Source: Streptomyces uncialis | GTDB lineage: Bacteria; Actinomycetota; Actinomycetes; Streptomycetales; Streptomycetaceae | Direction: 5' to 3' | Assembly (NCBI RefSeq): GCF_001905345.1 | Contig: NZ_LFBV01000003.1 | Location: forward strand, 62,001 to 126,000 | DNA: 64,000 nt | In this document: positions 53,092 to 61,587 of the stretch, in pieces | Layout: the number at the start of each line of letters is the position of its first letter | Position numbering within the stretch: position 1 is the stretch's first letter | Program-made: the position numbers and the translations under genes | Notes under the pieces: generated by a model | What the model was told of the DNA's origin: nothing | What the model saw: the letters and a program-made list of their open reading frames with translations, nothing else | Database searches by the model: none

Positions 53092-53457
53092 TCACCGTGC
53101 GGAAGGGTGGCGGCGCCGGGTCCGGTGGAGCGCGACGATCACTGCGGCGGACGCGGCGACGATCAGCCCGAAGGACAGCGGGTGCATGTCCTGGGAGAGG
53201 CTCCGCGCCCCGTCGGGCCGGGTCAGCCATACGACGAGCGGGACGGCGTAGGTACCGGCGAGCAGGGTGGCCGTCCAGCGCACCGCCAGGTCGGGGACGT
53301 GCCGGAGCGCGCCGAACACCGTGATCACGACCGGGACGGCCGCGACCAGGGAGAACTGGCCGACGATCATGACGAGGACGGCCCAGGAGGCGACGGTCAC
53401 CGGCAGCGGGACGCTGCGGCCCGTACGGGGGTGGGGTGACTCGACCGTGGTGGCCAC
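53092..53457 (-). CDS. Four-helix membrane protein
   Basis: A 121-aa protein. About four hydrophobic segments (VTVASWAVLVMIVGQFSLVA, AVPVVITVFGALR, WTATLLAGTYAVPLVVWLT, FGLIVAASAAVIVALH) are separated by short loops, with a basic C-terminus. GTG 53457 follows GAGAGGAACTCC. It is divergent to the TetR gene and shares the AT-rich intergenic region, so it is the probable target together with the SRPBCC gene. Function unknown. Confidence 0.85.
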   Translation of the reverse strand: MATTVESPHPRTGRSVPLPVTVASWAVLVMIVGQFSLVAAVPVVITVFGALRHVPDLAVRWTATLLAGTYAVPLVVWLTRPDGARSLSQDMHPLSFGLIVAASAAVIVALHRTRRRHPSAR

Positions 53458-53539
53458 GGAGTTCCTCTCGTCCGGTGAAGCGGTCGGTGGCGTGGCCGTA
53501 CCGCGCACCGCGGCGAGATAGAGCATCTCGCCTTGGTGA

Positions 53540-53620
53540 GAAGTTATAACGCCCCGCACCGTGAGAGGTCAACAGCTTTCGTGATAGCTTCTAACTAACT
53601 TATGGAGCTGTAGCGTTATG
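53540..53620. promoter_or_regulatory. AT-rich divergent promoter with inverted ATAACG motifs
   Basis: The region is much richer in A/T than its surroundings. It contains GTTATAAC (53543-53550), ATAACG at 53546-53551 and the inverse GCGTTAT at 53613-53619. These are candidate TetR half-sites in a region that must hold both promoters. Confidence 0.45.
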
Positions 53621-53640
53621 GGTGAGGAAGAGGGCGGGCC

Positions 53641-54294
53641 ATGCCGAAGACCGACGCCACGACACCGCGGGAGCGCTATCGCGCCCAGGTGCGGGCGGAG
53701 ATCAAGGAACACGCGTGGGAGCAGATCGCCACGGCGGGAGCGTCCGCGCTCTCCCTCAACGCGATCGCCAAGCGGATGGGGATGAGCGGGCCCGCGCTCT
53801 ACCGCTACTTCGCCAGCCGCGACGACCTGATCACCGAACTCATCCGCGAGGCGTACCGAAGTCTCGCCGGGACGCTGCGTTCGGCGTCGTCCACCGGCAC
53901 CGGGCCGGCCCCGCTGGCGCACGCCCTGCGCGGCTGGGCGCTGGAGGACCCCCAGCGGTACTTGCTGATCTACGGAACGCCTGTCCCCGGTTACCACGCG
54001 CCCGAGGACATCACCGCGATCTCCGCCGAGATCATGACCGCGCTGCTCGACGCGTGCGCGGAGCTCGTCCCGGACAGCCCCGCGACGCCGTTCAGCACCC
54101 ATCTGGCGGGGCACCGGGGCTGGGCAGGCGACCATCCCGCCCCGTCTGCCGCCCTTCACCGGGCCCTGGTCGTCTGGACCCGGCTGCACGGCCTGCTGTC
54201 ACTGGAGCTGGCGGGTCACTTCGGCGGGATGGACTTCGACCCCTCCCTGCTCTTCGAAGCCGAGCTGGAGGGCCTGCTGACTCCCCCGGCCTGA
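53641..54294 (+). CDS. TetR family transcriptional regulator
   Basis: A 217-aa protein. The HTH reads IKEHAWEQIATAGASALSLN, AIAKRMGMSGPALYRYFASR, followed by a C-terminal TetR_C-type ligand domain (ALRGWALEDPQRYLLIYGTP, then HRALVVWTRLHGLLSLELAG). GAGGAAGAGGGCGGG precedes ATG 53641. It is divergent to the membrane protein and SRPBCC genes and likely represses them and itself. Ligand unknown. Confidence 0.93.
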   Translation: MPKTDATTPRERYRAQVRAEIKEHAWEQIATAGASALSLNAIAKRMGMSGPALYRYFASRDDLITELIREAYRSLAGTLRSASSTGTGPAPLAHALRGWALEDPQRYLLIYGTPVPGYHAPEDITAISAEIMTALLDACAELVPDSPATPFSTHLAGHRGWAGDHPAPSAALHRALVVWTRLHGLLSLELAGHFGGMDFDPSLLFEAELEGLLTPPA

Positions 54295-54358
54295 CGCGCG
54301 AGCACCCCACCTCCGCCCGCCGCCTGACGGGGACCCGGTTCCCGCGCGTCGACGGGCG

Positions 54359-55384
54359 TCAGCTCACCCGGCGCCGGATCCGCCGAACGGCGAACGCGGT
54401 GAGGACACCGCTGAGTGCCAGGTAGATCGCGGTCTCCAGCCATTGGAACGCCCAGTAGCGGCTGCTGGGGTGGTAGCGGACGTCGATATGGAGGTCGTGC
54501 CCGGCGAGGCACACCGCGGTGTCGCCGAACGTGCCGCCCGCGCCGGTCCTGGGCGGGCTGTCGAGGCAGGCGTTGAACTCGGGCCCGCCGAGGGTCCGGC
54601 CGTCCGGGGTGCGCAGCGGACTCGTCCCTGCGATCCACGCGTCGGGCGCGTCCGGGATCCTGACCCCGCCGATGACGGAGCCGCCGCCGATGCCGCCCAG
54701 GTTCCGCGCGCCGTTGATGGCCGTGGCCGTCATCGCCAGCGTGGCCCTCTCCGGCGGTATCAGGGCGGGCCGCACCACGTTGGGGAAGAAGAACTGGAAG
54801 GCGAGGAAGACGACGAGCGTCACGGCCATCGCGGGCAGGGTCCGGCGCAGCAGGAGTCCGGCGACGGTGCCGAGGGCGAGGGCCAGCGCGGCGTAGCCGA
54901 TCGGGACGATGCCCCGGGCGCCGAACACGAAGGTGCTGAACTCCTCCTTGACCACTTCGTCGAAGGGGCGGGCCGCCCAGGTGAGCAGGGCCGAGGCCGT
55001 GCCGGTGACGAGCACTGCGGCCGAGCCGACGAACAGGACCTTGCCGATGAGCCAGCGCGGGCGGGTGACGCTCTGGTTCCACGCCAGTCGGTGGGTGCCG
55101 TTCTCCAGCTCCCGGGCCAGCAGGGGAGCTCCCCAGAAGGTGCCGATGACGGCGGGGATCAGGGCGAGTCCGGCGGCCAGGAACAGGAGGGTGTTCTGGT
55201 AGGCGCCGCGGAACTGGCTCGTCGCCCGGGCGCAGTCGGCCCGGTCGCGGCAGATGGCCTGGTGGGCGTCGTGGGCGTCGCGGATGTCCCCGCCGAGGTA
55301 CGCCAGGTACGCGGCGACGACCACCATCGCGCAGGCGGCGGCCAGCGCCTGGCCGCGGAACTGTCGCCAGGTCAGCCACATCAT
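54359..55384 (-). CDS. ABC transporter permease subunit (ABC-2 type)
   Basis: A 341-aa protein with about six membrane helices, opening WLTWRQFRGQALAAACAMVV, then LLFLAAGLALIPAVIGTFWG and APLLARELENGTHRLAWNQS, which is a hallmark of actinobacterial ABC-2 permeases. A large extracytoplasmic loop with three or four cysteines (in ICRDRADCAR, NACLDSP and VCLAGH) lies outside. Its ATG at 55384 overlaps the stop of the ATPase gene as ATGATG, so translation is coupled. Together they form an exporter or lantibiotic-type immunity transporter, with the two-component system upstream. Confidence 0.93.
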   Translation of the reverse strand: MMWLTWRQFRGQALAAACAMVVVAAYLAYLGGDIRDAHDAHQAICRDRADCARATSQFRGAYQNTLLFLAAGLALIPAVIGTFWGAPLLARELENGTHRLAWNQSVTRPRWLIGKVLFVGSAAVLVTGTASALLTWAARPFDEVVKEEFSTFVFGARGIVPIGYAALALALGTVAGLLLRRTLPAMAVTLVVFLAFQFFFPNVVRPALIPPERATLAMTATAINGARNLGGIGGGSVIGGVRIPDAPDAWIAGTSPLRTPDGRTLGGPEFNACLDSPPRTGAGGTFGDTAVCLAGHDLHIDVRYHPSSRYWAFQWLETAIYLALSGVLTAFAVRRIRRRVS

Positions 55385-56301
55385 CGCGGTGTCCCCCAGG
55401 TTTCGGCCCCGGTCGGGGCGGGTCGGGCGGCGGCCCGGGTCATATGGGCGAGGACGAGTTCCTCAAGGGTGACGGGCCGGACCTGATGGGGCAGGGCCCG
55501 GGAGGTGTCGCCGATGTGGACGACGGCGCTGCTGTGCTCGCCGTGGTGGTCCGTCGAGATGACGTCGACCCAGGTGGGCAGCGGGTCGAGCTCGCCGCGT
55601 GGTGCGACGAGCCGGGCGTGCGTGGCCAGCAGGTCCCGGGTGTCGCCTGCGAGCTGCACCCGCGAGTCGCACAGGACGACGAGGTGGTCGCAGACCTGCT
55701 CGATGTCACCGAGCAGATGCGAGGAGAGCACGGCGCTGGCGCCGAGCTCGCGTACGAATTCCATCAGGTTCTCCAGGAACCCCCGGCGGGCCAAGGGGTC
55801 GAGTGCCGCGGCCGGTTCGTCGAGGATCAGCAGTTCGGGGCGTTTGGCGGCGGCGATGGTCAGCGCCAGTTGTGCCCGCTGGCCGCCGGAGAGCTGTCCC
55901 GCCTTCTGTGCGGGGTTCAGCCCCACTTGGCCGATGCGCCGCTCGGCCAGGGCCTGGTCCCACGCCGGGTTCATCCTGGCGCCGAATCTGAGGTGTTCGG
56001 CGACGGTGAACGAGCCGTACACCGGGGTGTTCTGCGCGACGAATCCCACCCGGGCCAGATGCGAGGCGTTCGCCGCGGGGCGTGATCCCAGTACCGTCAG
56101 CGAGCCGGATGTCGGCTCGATCAGCCCGCAGGCCAGGTGCAACAGGGTCGACTTGCCCGCTCCGTTGGGGCCGACGAGCCCGATGACCCGGCCGGAGGGG
56201 ATGGTGAGGTCCACATCGCGCAGGGCCGGCCCGCGGCGGCGGCCGTACTTCTTCGTCAAGCCCTCGGCGTGGAACGCCGGCGGGGATTCCATGTATGGCA
56301 T
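55381..56301 (-). CDS. ABC transporter ATP-binding protein
   Basis: A 306-aa ATPase. Walker A is GLVGPNGAGKST, Q-loop VGFVAQNTPVYG, signature LSGGQRAQLAL, Walker B LLILDEPAAALDP and H-loop VLSSHLL. The 80-residue C-terminal extension is typical of exporter ATPases such as the bacitracin/lantibiotic type. ATG 56301 is chosen because AGGA lies 7 bp upstream; ATG 56337 and 56307 are alternatives. It follows the response regulator by 100 bp and precedes the permease with overlap. Confidence 0.93.
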   Translation of the reverse strand: MPYMESPPAFHAEGLTKKYGRRRGPALRDVDLTIPSGRVIGLVGPNGAGKSTLLHLACGLIEPTSGSLTVLGSRPAANASHLARVGFVAQNTPVYGSFTVAEHLRFGARMNPAWDQALAERRIGQVGLNPAQKAGQLSGGQRAQLALTIAAAKRPELLILDEPAAALDPLARRGFLENLMEFVRELGASAVLSSHLLGDIEQVCDHLVVLCDSRVQLAGDTRDLLATHARLVAPRGELDPLPTWVDVISTDHHGEHSSAVVHIGDTSRALPHQVRPVTLEELVLAHMTRAAARPAPTGAETWGTPR

Positions 56302-56400
56302 GCCCATATCCTGGAATTCCCGGGTCTTTCCCGGCATCGGTCGAAAGCACGGTTCCCGTTACCGGCGGCCGTACTTCCGGCCGGTGCGCGGGGGCGGCCT

Positions 56401-57063
56401 TCAGGTCCGGTCGACGACGCGGTTCTCCCAGGCCCAGACGGCGATCTCGGTGCGGTTGCGGACCCCGAGCTTGGTCTGGATGCCCGACAGATGGCTCTTG
56501 ACCGTGCTGAGGGTGATGAACAGCTCGGCGGCGATCTCCTGGTTGGTGCGGCCGCGCGCGATGGCCCGTACGACTTCGAGCGCGCGTCCGGACAGCTGCG
56601 GTGTCTGCGCGGCGCGCCCGCGGGGCGCGGCCCCGGTCGCGTTCAGGTGGTTCAGCAGCCGGAGGGTGACCGACGGGGAGACGAGCGCCTCACCGTTGTG
56701 GGCGGCGCGGACGGCCTCGATGAGCAGGGCCGGACCCGCGTCCTTGAGGACGAATCCCGCCGCGCCGCCGCGCAGCGCCCCGTACACGTACTCGTCGAGG
56801 TCGAACGTGGTGACGACGACGACCCGCATCGGGTCGGTCACGGAAGGGCCGGCCAGTGCGCGGGTGACCGCGATGCCGTCGAGTCCGGGCATCCTGATGT
56901 CCACCAGGCATACGTCGGGCCGCAGCCGCCGGGCCGTCGCGATCGCCTCGACGCCGTCCGCGGCTTCCCCGATGACGGTGATGTCGGGCTGGTCCTCCAG
57001 GATCAGCCGCAGGCCGTGGCGGATCATCGCCTGGTCGTCGGCGAGCAGGACCGTGATGGTCAT
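56401..57063 (-). CDS. Response regulator, NarL/FixJ family
   Basis: A 220-aa regulator. The receiver domain has Asp9/Asp10 in LLADDQ, phosphoacceptor Asp55 in VCLVDIRMPG, Thr in VVVTTFD and Lys in FVLKDAG. The C-terminal LuxR HTH reads LSGRALEVVRAIARGRTNQE, IAAELFITLSTVKSHLSGIQ. It overlaps the kinase gene by ATGA, so kinase and regulator are translationally coupled. Likely targets are its own operon and the adjacent ABC genes. Confidence 0.95.
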   Translation of the reverse strand: MTITVLLADDQAMIRHGLRLILEDQPDITVIGEAADGVEAIATARRLRPDVCLVDIRMPGLDGIAVTRALAGPSVTDPMRVVVVTTFDLDEYVYGALRGGAAGFVLKDAGPALLIEAVRAAHNGEALVSPSVTLRLLNHLNATGAAPRGRAAQTPQLSGRALEVVRAIARGRTNQEIAAELFITLSTVKSHLSGIQTKLGVRNRTEIAVWAWENRVVDRT

Positions 57064-58265
57064 CCGGGCTCCCTGATGGGGACGGGCAGGGCTGCCCGTA
57101 CGGACCAGCCGGCGCCGGGCCGGGGGCCGGCGGACAGCGAGCCGCCGAGCGTCTCGACGCGTTCGCGCATACCGATCAGACCGTACCCGCCGCGGTGCTG
57201 GGGCCGGGCGGGGTTCGGCGGGGCGTCGTCCGTGACCTCGACGGTGACGCGGTCCGGGGCGCGGCCGACGGTGACCTCGACGGAGCGGGCGTGCCGCGCG
57301 TGCCGCAGGATGTTCGTCAGGGACTCCTGGACGACGCGGTGCACGGTGCTGGTCACCTCCGGCGGCCAGCCCGTGTCGTGGTCGGGCATGTTCAGGCGTA
57401 CGTCCGGGCCCTGGCGGCTGAAGCGCTCGACGAGCGCGCTCAGTTCCTCGGGTCCGGGTGAGGCGGGCGCCGCGTCGTCGGTGTCGCGCAGCAGTCCGAC
57501 CACGCGTCGCATCGCGGCCATGGCCTCGGAGCCGGCCGCCTCGATCCCGGCCAGCGACCGCGACACGTTCTCCGGGTCGCGTCGCGCGACGATCCGGGCG
57601 GCCTGGGACTGGATCAGCATCCCGGTGATGTGGTGGGCCACGATGTCGTGCAACTCGCGTGCCAGCTCAAGCCGTTCGGCCCTGCGGACCTGTTCGGCGG
57701 TGGCCCTGGCCCGGTCGTCGAGCATACGCAGCGACAGCCCGGCCCCGAGGGCGGCCAGCCAGGCCGCCGCGGCGATGGCCACCACCGCCGACGCGGGTCG
57801 GGCGGCCGACTGGGCGGCGATCAGTACCAAACCGCCGCCCGCGACGGCCCCGGCCCGCGCCACCGGCAGCGTTCTGACCGCGGAGGCGGTGAGCACGGCC
57901 AGGGCCGGCGCCAGGGAGGGGCCGAGTCCGGCGGGCAGCCGGGTGCCGGGCAGCAGCGGGACGAGGACCGCCGACGCGGTGACGGCGAGGCCCGCGACCG
58001 CGGTCCAGGTCCGGTTCCGACGGCGGTTCAGAGCGAGCGCGGACACCAGCGTGGCGGCGAGGGCTCCGGGTATCGACGGCGCGACTCCCCAGGTCTGTGC
58101 GACGGCGAGGGCCTGGACGGCGATCGCCGCGAGGAACGTGACACCGAGCCCCAGGGCGGGGACGGCCCTGGCCCATCGGGCCGGGACGATCACCTCGGTC
58201 AGGGCGGACGCTCCCCGCCCGGGAGCCGACCCGTTCGGCGGTGGCGGGGTACGGGCGGTGTTCAC
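57060..58265 (-). CDS. Sensor histidine kinase (HisKA_3 / NarL-type)
   Basis: A 401-aa kinase. The N-terminal 190 residues contain four to six membrane helices (WARAVPALGLGVTFLAAIAV onward). The phosphoacceptor is in LELARELHDIVAHHITGMLI (HisKA_3), and the ATPase domain has the N-box VHRVVQESLTNILRHAR and G-box GGYGLIGMRERVETLGG. GTG 58265 follows AGGAGGAACCG. It lacks a large extracytoplasmic loop, so it senses at or within the membrane. Its membrane domain is homologous to the separate upstream protein at 58292-58834. Confidence 0.95.
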   Translation of the reverse strand: MNTARTPPPPNGSAPGRGASALTEVIVPARWARAVPALGLGVTFLAAIAVQALAVAQTWGVAPSIPGALAATLVSALALNRRRNRTWTAVAGLAVTASAVLVPLLPGTRLPAGLGPSLAPALAVLTASAVRTLPVARAGAVAGGGLVLIAAQSAARPASAVVAIAAAAWLAALGAGLSLRMLDDRARATAEQVRRAERLELARELHDIVAHHITGMLIQSQAARIVARRDPENVSRSLAGIEAAGSEAMAAMRRVVGLLRDTDDAAPASPGPEELSALVERFSRQGPDVRLNMPDHDTGWPPEVTSTVHRVVQESLTNILRHARHARSVEVTVGRAPDRVTVEVTDDAPPNPARPQHRGGYGLIGMRERVETLGGSLSAGPRPGAGWSVRAALPVPIREPG

Positions 58266-58291
58266 CGGTTCCTCCTGGTGCTCCGGTCGCA

Positions 58292-58834
58292 CTACGGCCG
58301 CGATTCGTCGGCACGGGCGCCCCGCGGCGCACGATCGGTGCGCCGGTCGCGGTCGAGGCCGCGCAGCACCGGCCCCGTCACGAGGGCGGCGGCCATCCCG
58401 GTCGTCGCGAGGACCGGCACGCCGCTCAGGCCTTCGGACCAGATGATCCCGGTCAGCACAGCGCCAGCGACGGCGATCCCGGCGGCCGGTCCCCTCGGCA
58501 GGGTCCTGAGCGCGGAGCCGACGAGTACCGCCAGGGCCAGCGCCGTGACGGGCGCGGGCTCCTGCGGGAGGTCGTCCCCGGCGGTCATCGACACCACGAC
58601 GGCGGTGGACGTCACGACGAGGCCCGCGCACACGGGCAGCGGCTTCCACCGTGCGCGCAGCAGCGCGAGTCCGCTCACGGCGACCGAGACGGCCGAGCCG
58701 AACATCCAGGAGACACCGCCCCAGCTGGTGGTGAACATGTATGCCGTGAAGACGATCCCCAGGACGAACACGGCACCGAGCCCCGTGTCGAACGTCCTGC
58801 CGGCCGGTCGCGTCCGCCGCTCCCCTGTATCCAT
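58292..58834 (-). CDS. Membrane protein homologous to the kinase sensor domain
   Basis: A 180-aa integral membrane protein with about five helices. It aligns along its length with the membrane part of the following kinase: LALLRARWKPLPVCAGLVVT versus LALNRRRNRTWTAVAGLAVT, and ALAVLVGSALRTLPRGPAAG versus ALAVLTASAVRTLPVARAGA. It has no kinase domain. ATG 58834 lies 7 bp after the -10 box TAGCCT, so it begins the operon as a leaderless gene, 26 bp before the kinase GTG. An accessory or decoy sensor, or a subunit of the sensing complex, is inferred. Confidence 0.82.
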   Translation of the reverse strand: MDTGERRTRPAGRTFDTGLGAVFVLGIVFTAYMFTTSWGGVSWMFGSAVSVAVSGLALLRARWKPLPVCAGLVVTSTAVVVSMTAGDDLPQEPAPVTALALAVLVGSALRTLPRGPAAGIAVAGAVLTGIIWSEGLSGVPVLATTGMAAALVTGPVLRGLDRDRRTDRAPRGARADESRP

Positions 58835-58841
58835 ACCGCTC

Positions 58842-58847
58842 AGGCTA
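58842..58847 (-). promoter_or_regulatory. -10 box (TAGCCT) of sensor-kinase operon
   Basis: TAGCCT on the minus strand ends 7 bp before ATG 58834. It is the probable promoter for the membrane protein, kinase and response regulator genes. Confidence 0.55.
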
Positions 58848-59071
58848 GAAAACCTCCGGCGCCTCGCGTACCGGCCGAAAGTACGGGACGGGCGTGGACG
58901 GAACCGTGCTCGGGGAGGGTTGCGGCAGGCCGGGCCGTCTCGTACGACCCGGCCGTCGCGCGGCCGGACAACCCGGTCGCGGGCCACCACGTCCGCGTCG
59001 GTGGGTGGCCATCACCACGGTCGCCCCGTGCTATTCGGTCGTCCTCTGCGGCGCAGGGTCTCAAGCGCCGT

Positions 59072-59857
59072 TCAGCGGGGGCCTGTTGAGGCGGCCGGGA
59101 GCATGGTGGTCCCTTCGGCGGCCAGGCTGCCGGGCGGCAGCGCGAGTTCCGTCTCCGCGACGGTGCGGGCCAGATCGGCGATGGGTGCGGTACGGGTGTC
59201 GGCGCTGGTGTTGATGTAGGCGCTGCTTCCGTCGATCGCGACGAGGATGCGTACGGCGGCCGCCCAGGGGTTCGCGCAGCGGAAGACGCCCGCGCTCGCG
59301 CCCGTGGCGATCAACTGCTCGATGCGGCGGCACCACAGCAGTTCCTGGTCGATGACGTGGTCCCGGAGCACGGGGCGGTAGCGCGACAGGTGGCGTGCGT
59401 TCAGCCAGAGCTTGCTGACGTTGTCGAACTCGGTGCTCGCGATGAGGGTGAAGAAGCGGCGCAGGGTGCTCAGGGGGTCCTTGTGCCCGGGACGGTCCGG
59501 GTCCGCCGGGGCCGCGGGGTCCTTGGGGGCCGCGGGGCTCTCCGGGTGCCCGGGGGGCGCCGGGGTCGCGGGGCCCTTGGGGCGCTCCAGGTCGGTGGGG
59601 TCCGCCGGGGCCGCGGGGAGGAGTCCGTCGAGTTCGGCCATGGTGGCGCTGGTGAAGGCGTCGGCCACCAGGGTGTCGGCGGCGGGGAAGTAGTGGCCGA
59701 CGAGTCCGGGCTGGACGCCGAGCTCGTCGGCGATCCGCCGCAGGGTGACGCACTCCAGTCCTTCGGCGAGCCCGACCCGCGCGGCGGCGCGGATGATCTC
59801 GTGGCGGCGCTCGGCCGGCGCCTTGCGGGTTCGTGTGCCGGTATCCCTTGACGTCAT
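59072..59857 (-). CDS. TetR family regulator with Pro-rich insertion
   Basis: A 261-aa protein. The HTH reads RRHEIIRAAARVGLAEGLEC, VTLRRIADELGVQPGLVGHY. Residues 81-128 form a Pro/Ala/Lys/Asp-rich low-complexity insert (APPGHPESPAAPKDPAAPAD), absent from ordinary TetR proteins, before the C-terminal helical domain. ATG 59857 gives the normal HTH position. It is divergent to the permease-dehydrogenase operon and probably its repressor. BetI-like amine regulators share this context. Confidence 0.9.
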   Translation of the reverse strand: MTSRDTGTRTRKAPAERRHEIIRAAARVGLAEGLECVTLRRIADELGVQPGLVGHYFPAADTLVADAFTSATMAELDGLLPAAPADPTDLERPKGPATPAPPGHPESPAAPKDPAAPADPDRPGHKDPLSTLRRFFTLIASTEFDNVSKLWLNARHLSRYRPVLRDHVIDQELLWCRRIEQLIATGASAGVFRCANPWAAAVRILVAIDGSSAYINTSADTRTAPIADLARTVAETELALPPGSLAAEGTTMLPAASTGPR

Positions 59858-59882
59858 GGGGCGAATGTTATTGAGTGAGTGA

Positions 59883-59901
59883 CCAATCGGCAATTGGCCA
59901 A
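59883..59901. promoter_or_regulatory. Overlapping palindromes, putative TetR operator
   Basis: CCAATcggcaATTGG (59883-59897) overlaps the perfect palindrome TTGGCCAA (59894-59901). A further CCAAT follows at 59905-59909. The cluster lies 25 bp before the TetR start and 190 bp before the permease start. Confidence 0.5.
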
Positions 59902-60087
59902 GCGACCAATAACGAGCGGTTCGCAGAGATCCGCAGCTCGGGCGGTATCCCGCCCTGGGGTCGGTGGAACGCCTCACCGCCCCGTCGGACCGGCACCCGG
60001 AGCGCACCGTGCCGGTTGCGACCCCCGCGCCGACGGGCACGGCCCGTGCACGCGGACCAGCGCGCAGCACCTGTACAGGAGATCAAT

Positions 60088-61587
60088 GTGGACGACACTC
60101 GCACCGACGCCGGCGAACTCGCCGAGTACGGCTACCAGCAGGAGCTGAGACGGACCCTGTCGACCTGGGCCGTGTTCGCCATCGGATTCGCGACGATCTC
60201 ACCCGTCGTCGGGGTCTACGCCGTCGTCCAGCTGGGCTTCGTCTTCGCGGGCCCCGCCTGGATCTGGGCGGTCGTCGTCGCCTTTCTCGGGCAGCTGACG
60301 GTCGCCGTGGTCTACGCCGAGCTGTCGTCCCAGTTCCCGGTCACGGGCGGCGTGTACCAATGGGTGCGGCGGCTCGGCGGGCCACGCCTCGGCTGGATGG
60401 TGGGCTGGATCTATCTCGCCTCCGCCGTGGCGTCCCTGACCACCGTGGCCTATCTGGGGGCGACCTGGCTGCACATGCTGTTCGGTGACGGCACGCTGTC
60501 GACCACCTCCCATGTGCTGCTCGGTGTGGTCTTCATCGCGGTGGCCCTCGGGATCAACCTCCTCGGCGTCAACCCGGTGAAGCACTTCCTCAACGCCGGA
60601 ATCATCGCCGAGGGTGTCGCCTCGATCGCGGTGAGCGTGTTCCTCCTGGTCTTCGTGCACAACAACGGGTTCGGGATCCTCTTCGAGACCCTCGGCGCGG
60701 AGTCGGTCTCCGGCGGGTCGGCGCTGGCGGGCTTCCTGACCGCGCTGGCGGTCGCCGGCTGGGCGTTCCTGGGCTTCGACGCGACCACACAGGTGGCCGA
60801 GGAGACCGAGCAGCCGAGACGCAGCGTCCCCCGGGCGCTCCTGCGGGCCTATCTCTTCGTCGCCCTCACGGTCCTGCTGACCGGGCTCGCCGTGACGCTC
60901 GCCCTGCGCAAGCCCGAGGACGCCGTGTCCGGCGCGCTCGCGGACCCGGTCTTCACCGCCGTGACGGAGGGCCTGGGCGGATGGAGCGAGAAGCCGTTCA
61001 TCCTGGTCGTCCTGATCGCGTTCATCGCCTGCGCCATCTCGATCCAGACCTATATCGGCCGCGCCGTCTTCGCGTTCGCCCGCGACCGCCAGCTGCCGTT
61101 CTCCCCGACGCTCGCCACCGTCGGGCCGCGCCAGATCCCGTACGTCTCGCTCATCGTGACGGCCGTGCTGGCCAGCCTCGGACTGCTGCTCGGGCTGAAC
61201 GGCAATGCCGCCGCGACCCTGATCGCCTTCGGCTCCGGCGGCTTCTACTTCATCTTCCTCACGGTCGCGGTCGTGGCGCTCGTCGCCCGGCTGACCGGCC
61301 GGTGGAACCCCGCCGCGGGACGGCTGAGGCTCGGGCGGGCGGGGCTGGTGGTCAATGTGATCGCCGTCGTGTGGCTGCTCTTCGAGGCCGTCAACATCGC
61401 CTGGCCCCGTGTCGAGCTCGCCCCTGCCGACGGCAGCTGGGTCCAGGTCTGGGCCGTGATCCTGGTCTTCTCCGTCCTCTTCGTCGTCGGCCTGCTCTAC
61501 GTCGTGATCGCCAAGCCCCACACCAAGCTCCCCGCCACCCCGGCCACCGAAGGCCCGGCCACCGAAGAGAAGAAGGCATCCCGATGA
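60088..61587 (+). CDS. APC family amino acid / amine permease
   Basis: A 499-aa transporter with twelve predicted helices: WAVFAIGFATISPVVGVYAV, VVYAELSSQFPVTGGVYQWV, the consensus loop of APC carriers, then FLGFDATTQVAEETEQPRRS and AFARDRQLPFSPTLATVGPR. The Glu-rich E-E-T-x-x-P motif is typical of amino-acid/choline transporters. GTG 60088 follows AGGAGATCAAT. The next gene overlaps it (ATGA), so the alcohol dehydrogenase is co-translated. With the downstream dehydrogenases, import of an amine, GABA or amino alcohol is inferred. Confidence 0.93.
   Translation: MDDTRTDAGELAEYGYQQELRRTLSTWAVFAIGFATISPVVGVYAVVQLGFVFAGPAWIWAVVVAFLGQLTVAVVYAELSSQFPVTGGVYQWVRRLGGPRLGWMVGWIYLASAVASLTTVAYLGATWLHMLFGDGTLSTTSHVLLGVVFIAVALGINLLGVNPVKHFLNAGIIAEGVASIAVSVFLLVFVHNNGFGILFETLGAESVSGGSALAGFLTALAVAGWAFLGFDATTQVAEETEQPRRSVPRALLRAYLFVALTVLLTGLAVTLALRKPEDAVSGALADPVFTAVTEGLGGWSEKPFILVVLIAFIACAISIQTYIGRAVFAFARDRQLPFSPTLATVGPRQIPYVSLIVTAVLASLGLLLGLNGNAAATLIAFGSGGFYFIFLTVAVVALVARLTGRWNPAAGRLRLGRAGLVVNVIAVVWLLFEAVNIAWPRVELAPADGSWVQVWAVILVFSVLFVVGLLYVVIAKPHTKLPATPATEGPATEEKKASR

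Noticed and set aside
57630..59219. A 529-aa plus-strand open frame over the kinase operon
   Set aside because: Antisense to the kinase and membrane protein genes, with low-complexity composition and no start signal.
59875..60087. An upstream extension of the permease by 71 codons
   Set aside because: The extension is Arg/Pro-rich and lies over the operator region, while GTG 60088 has a good ribosome-binding site and the normal permease N-terminus.
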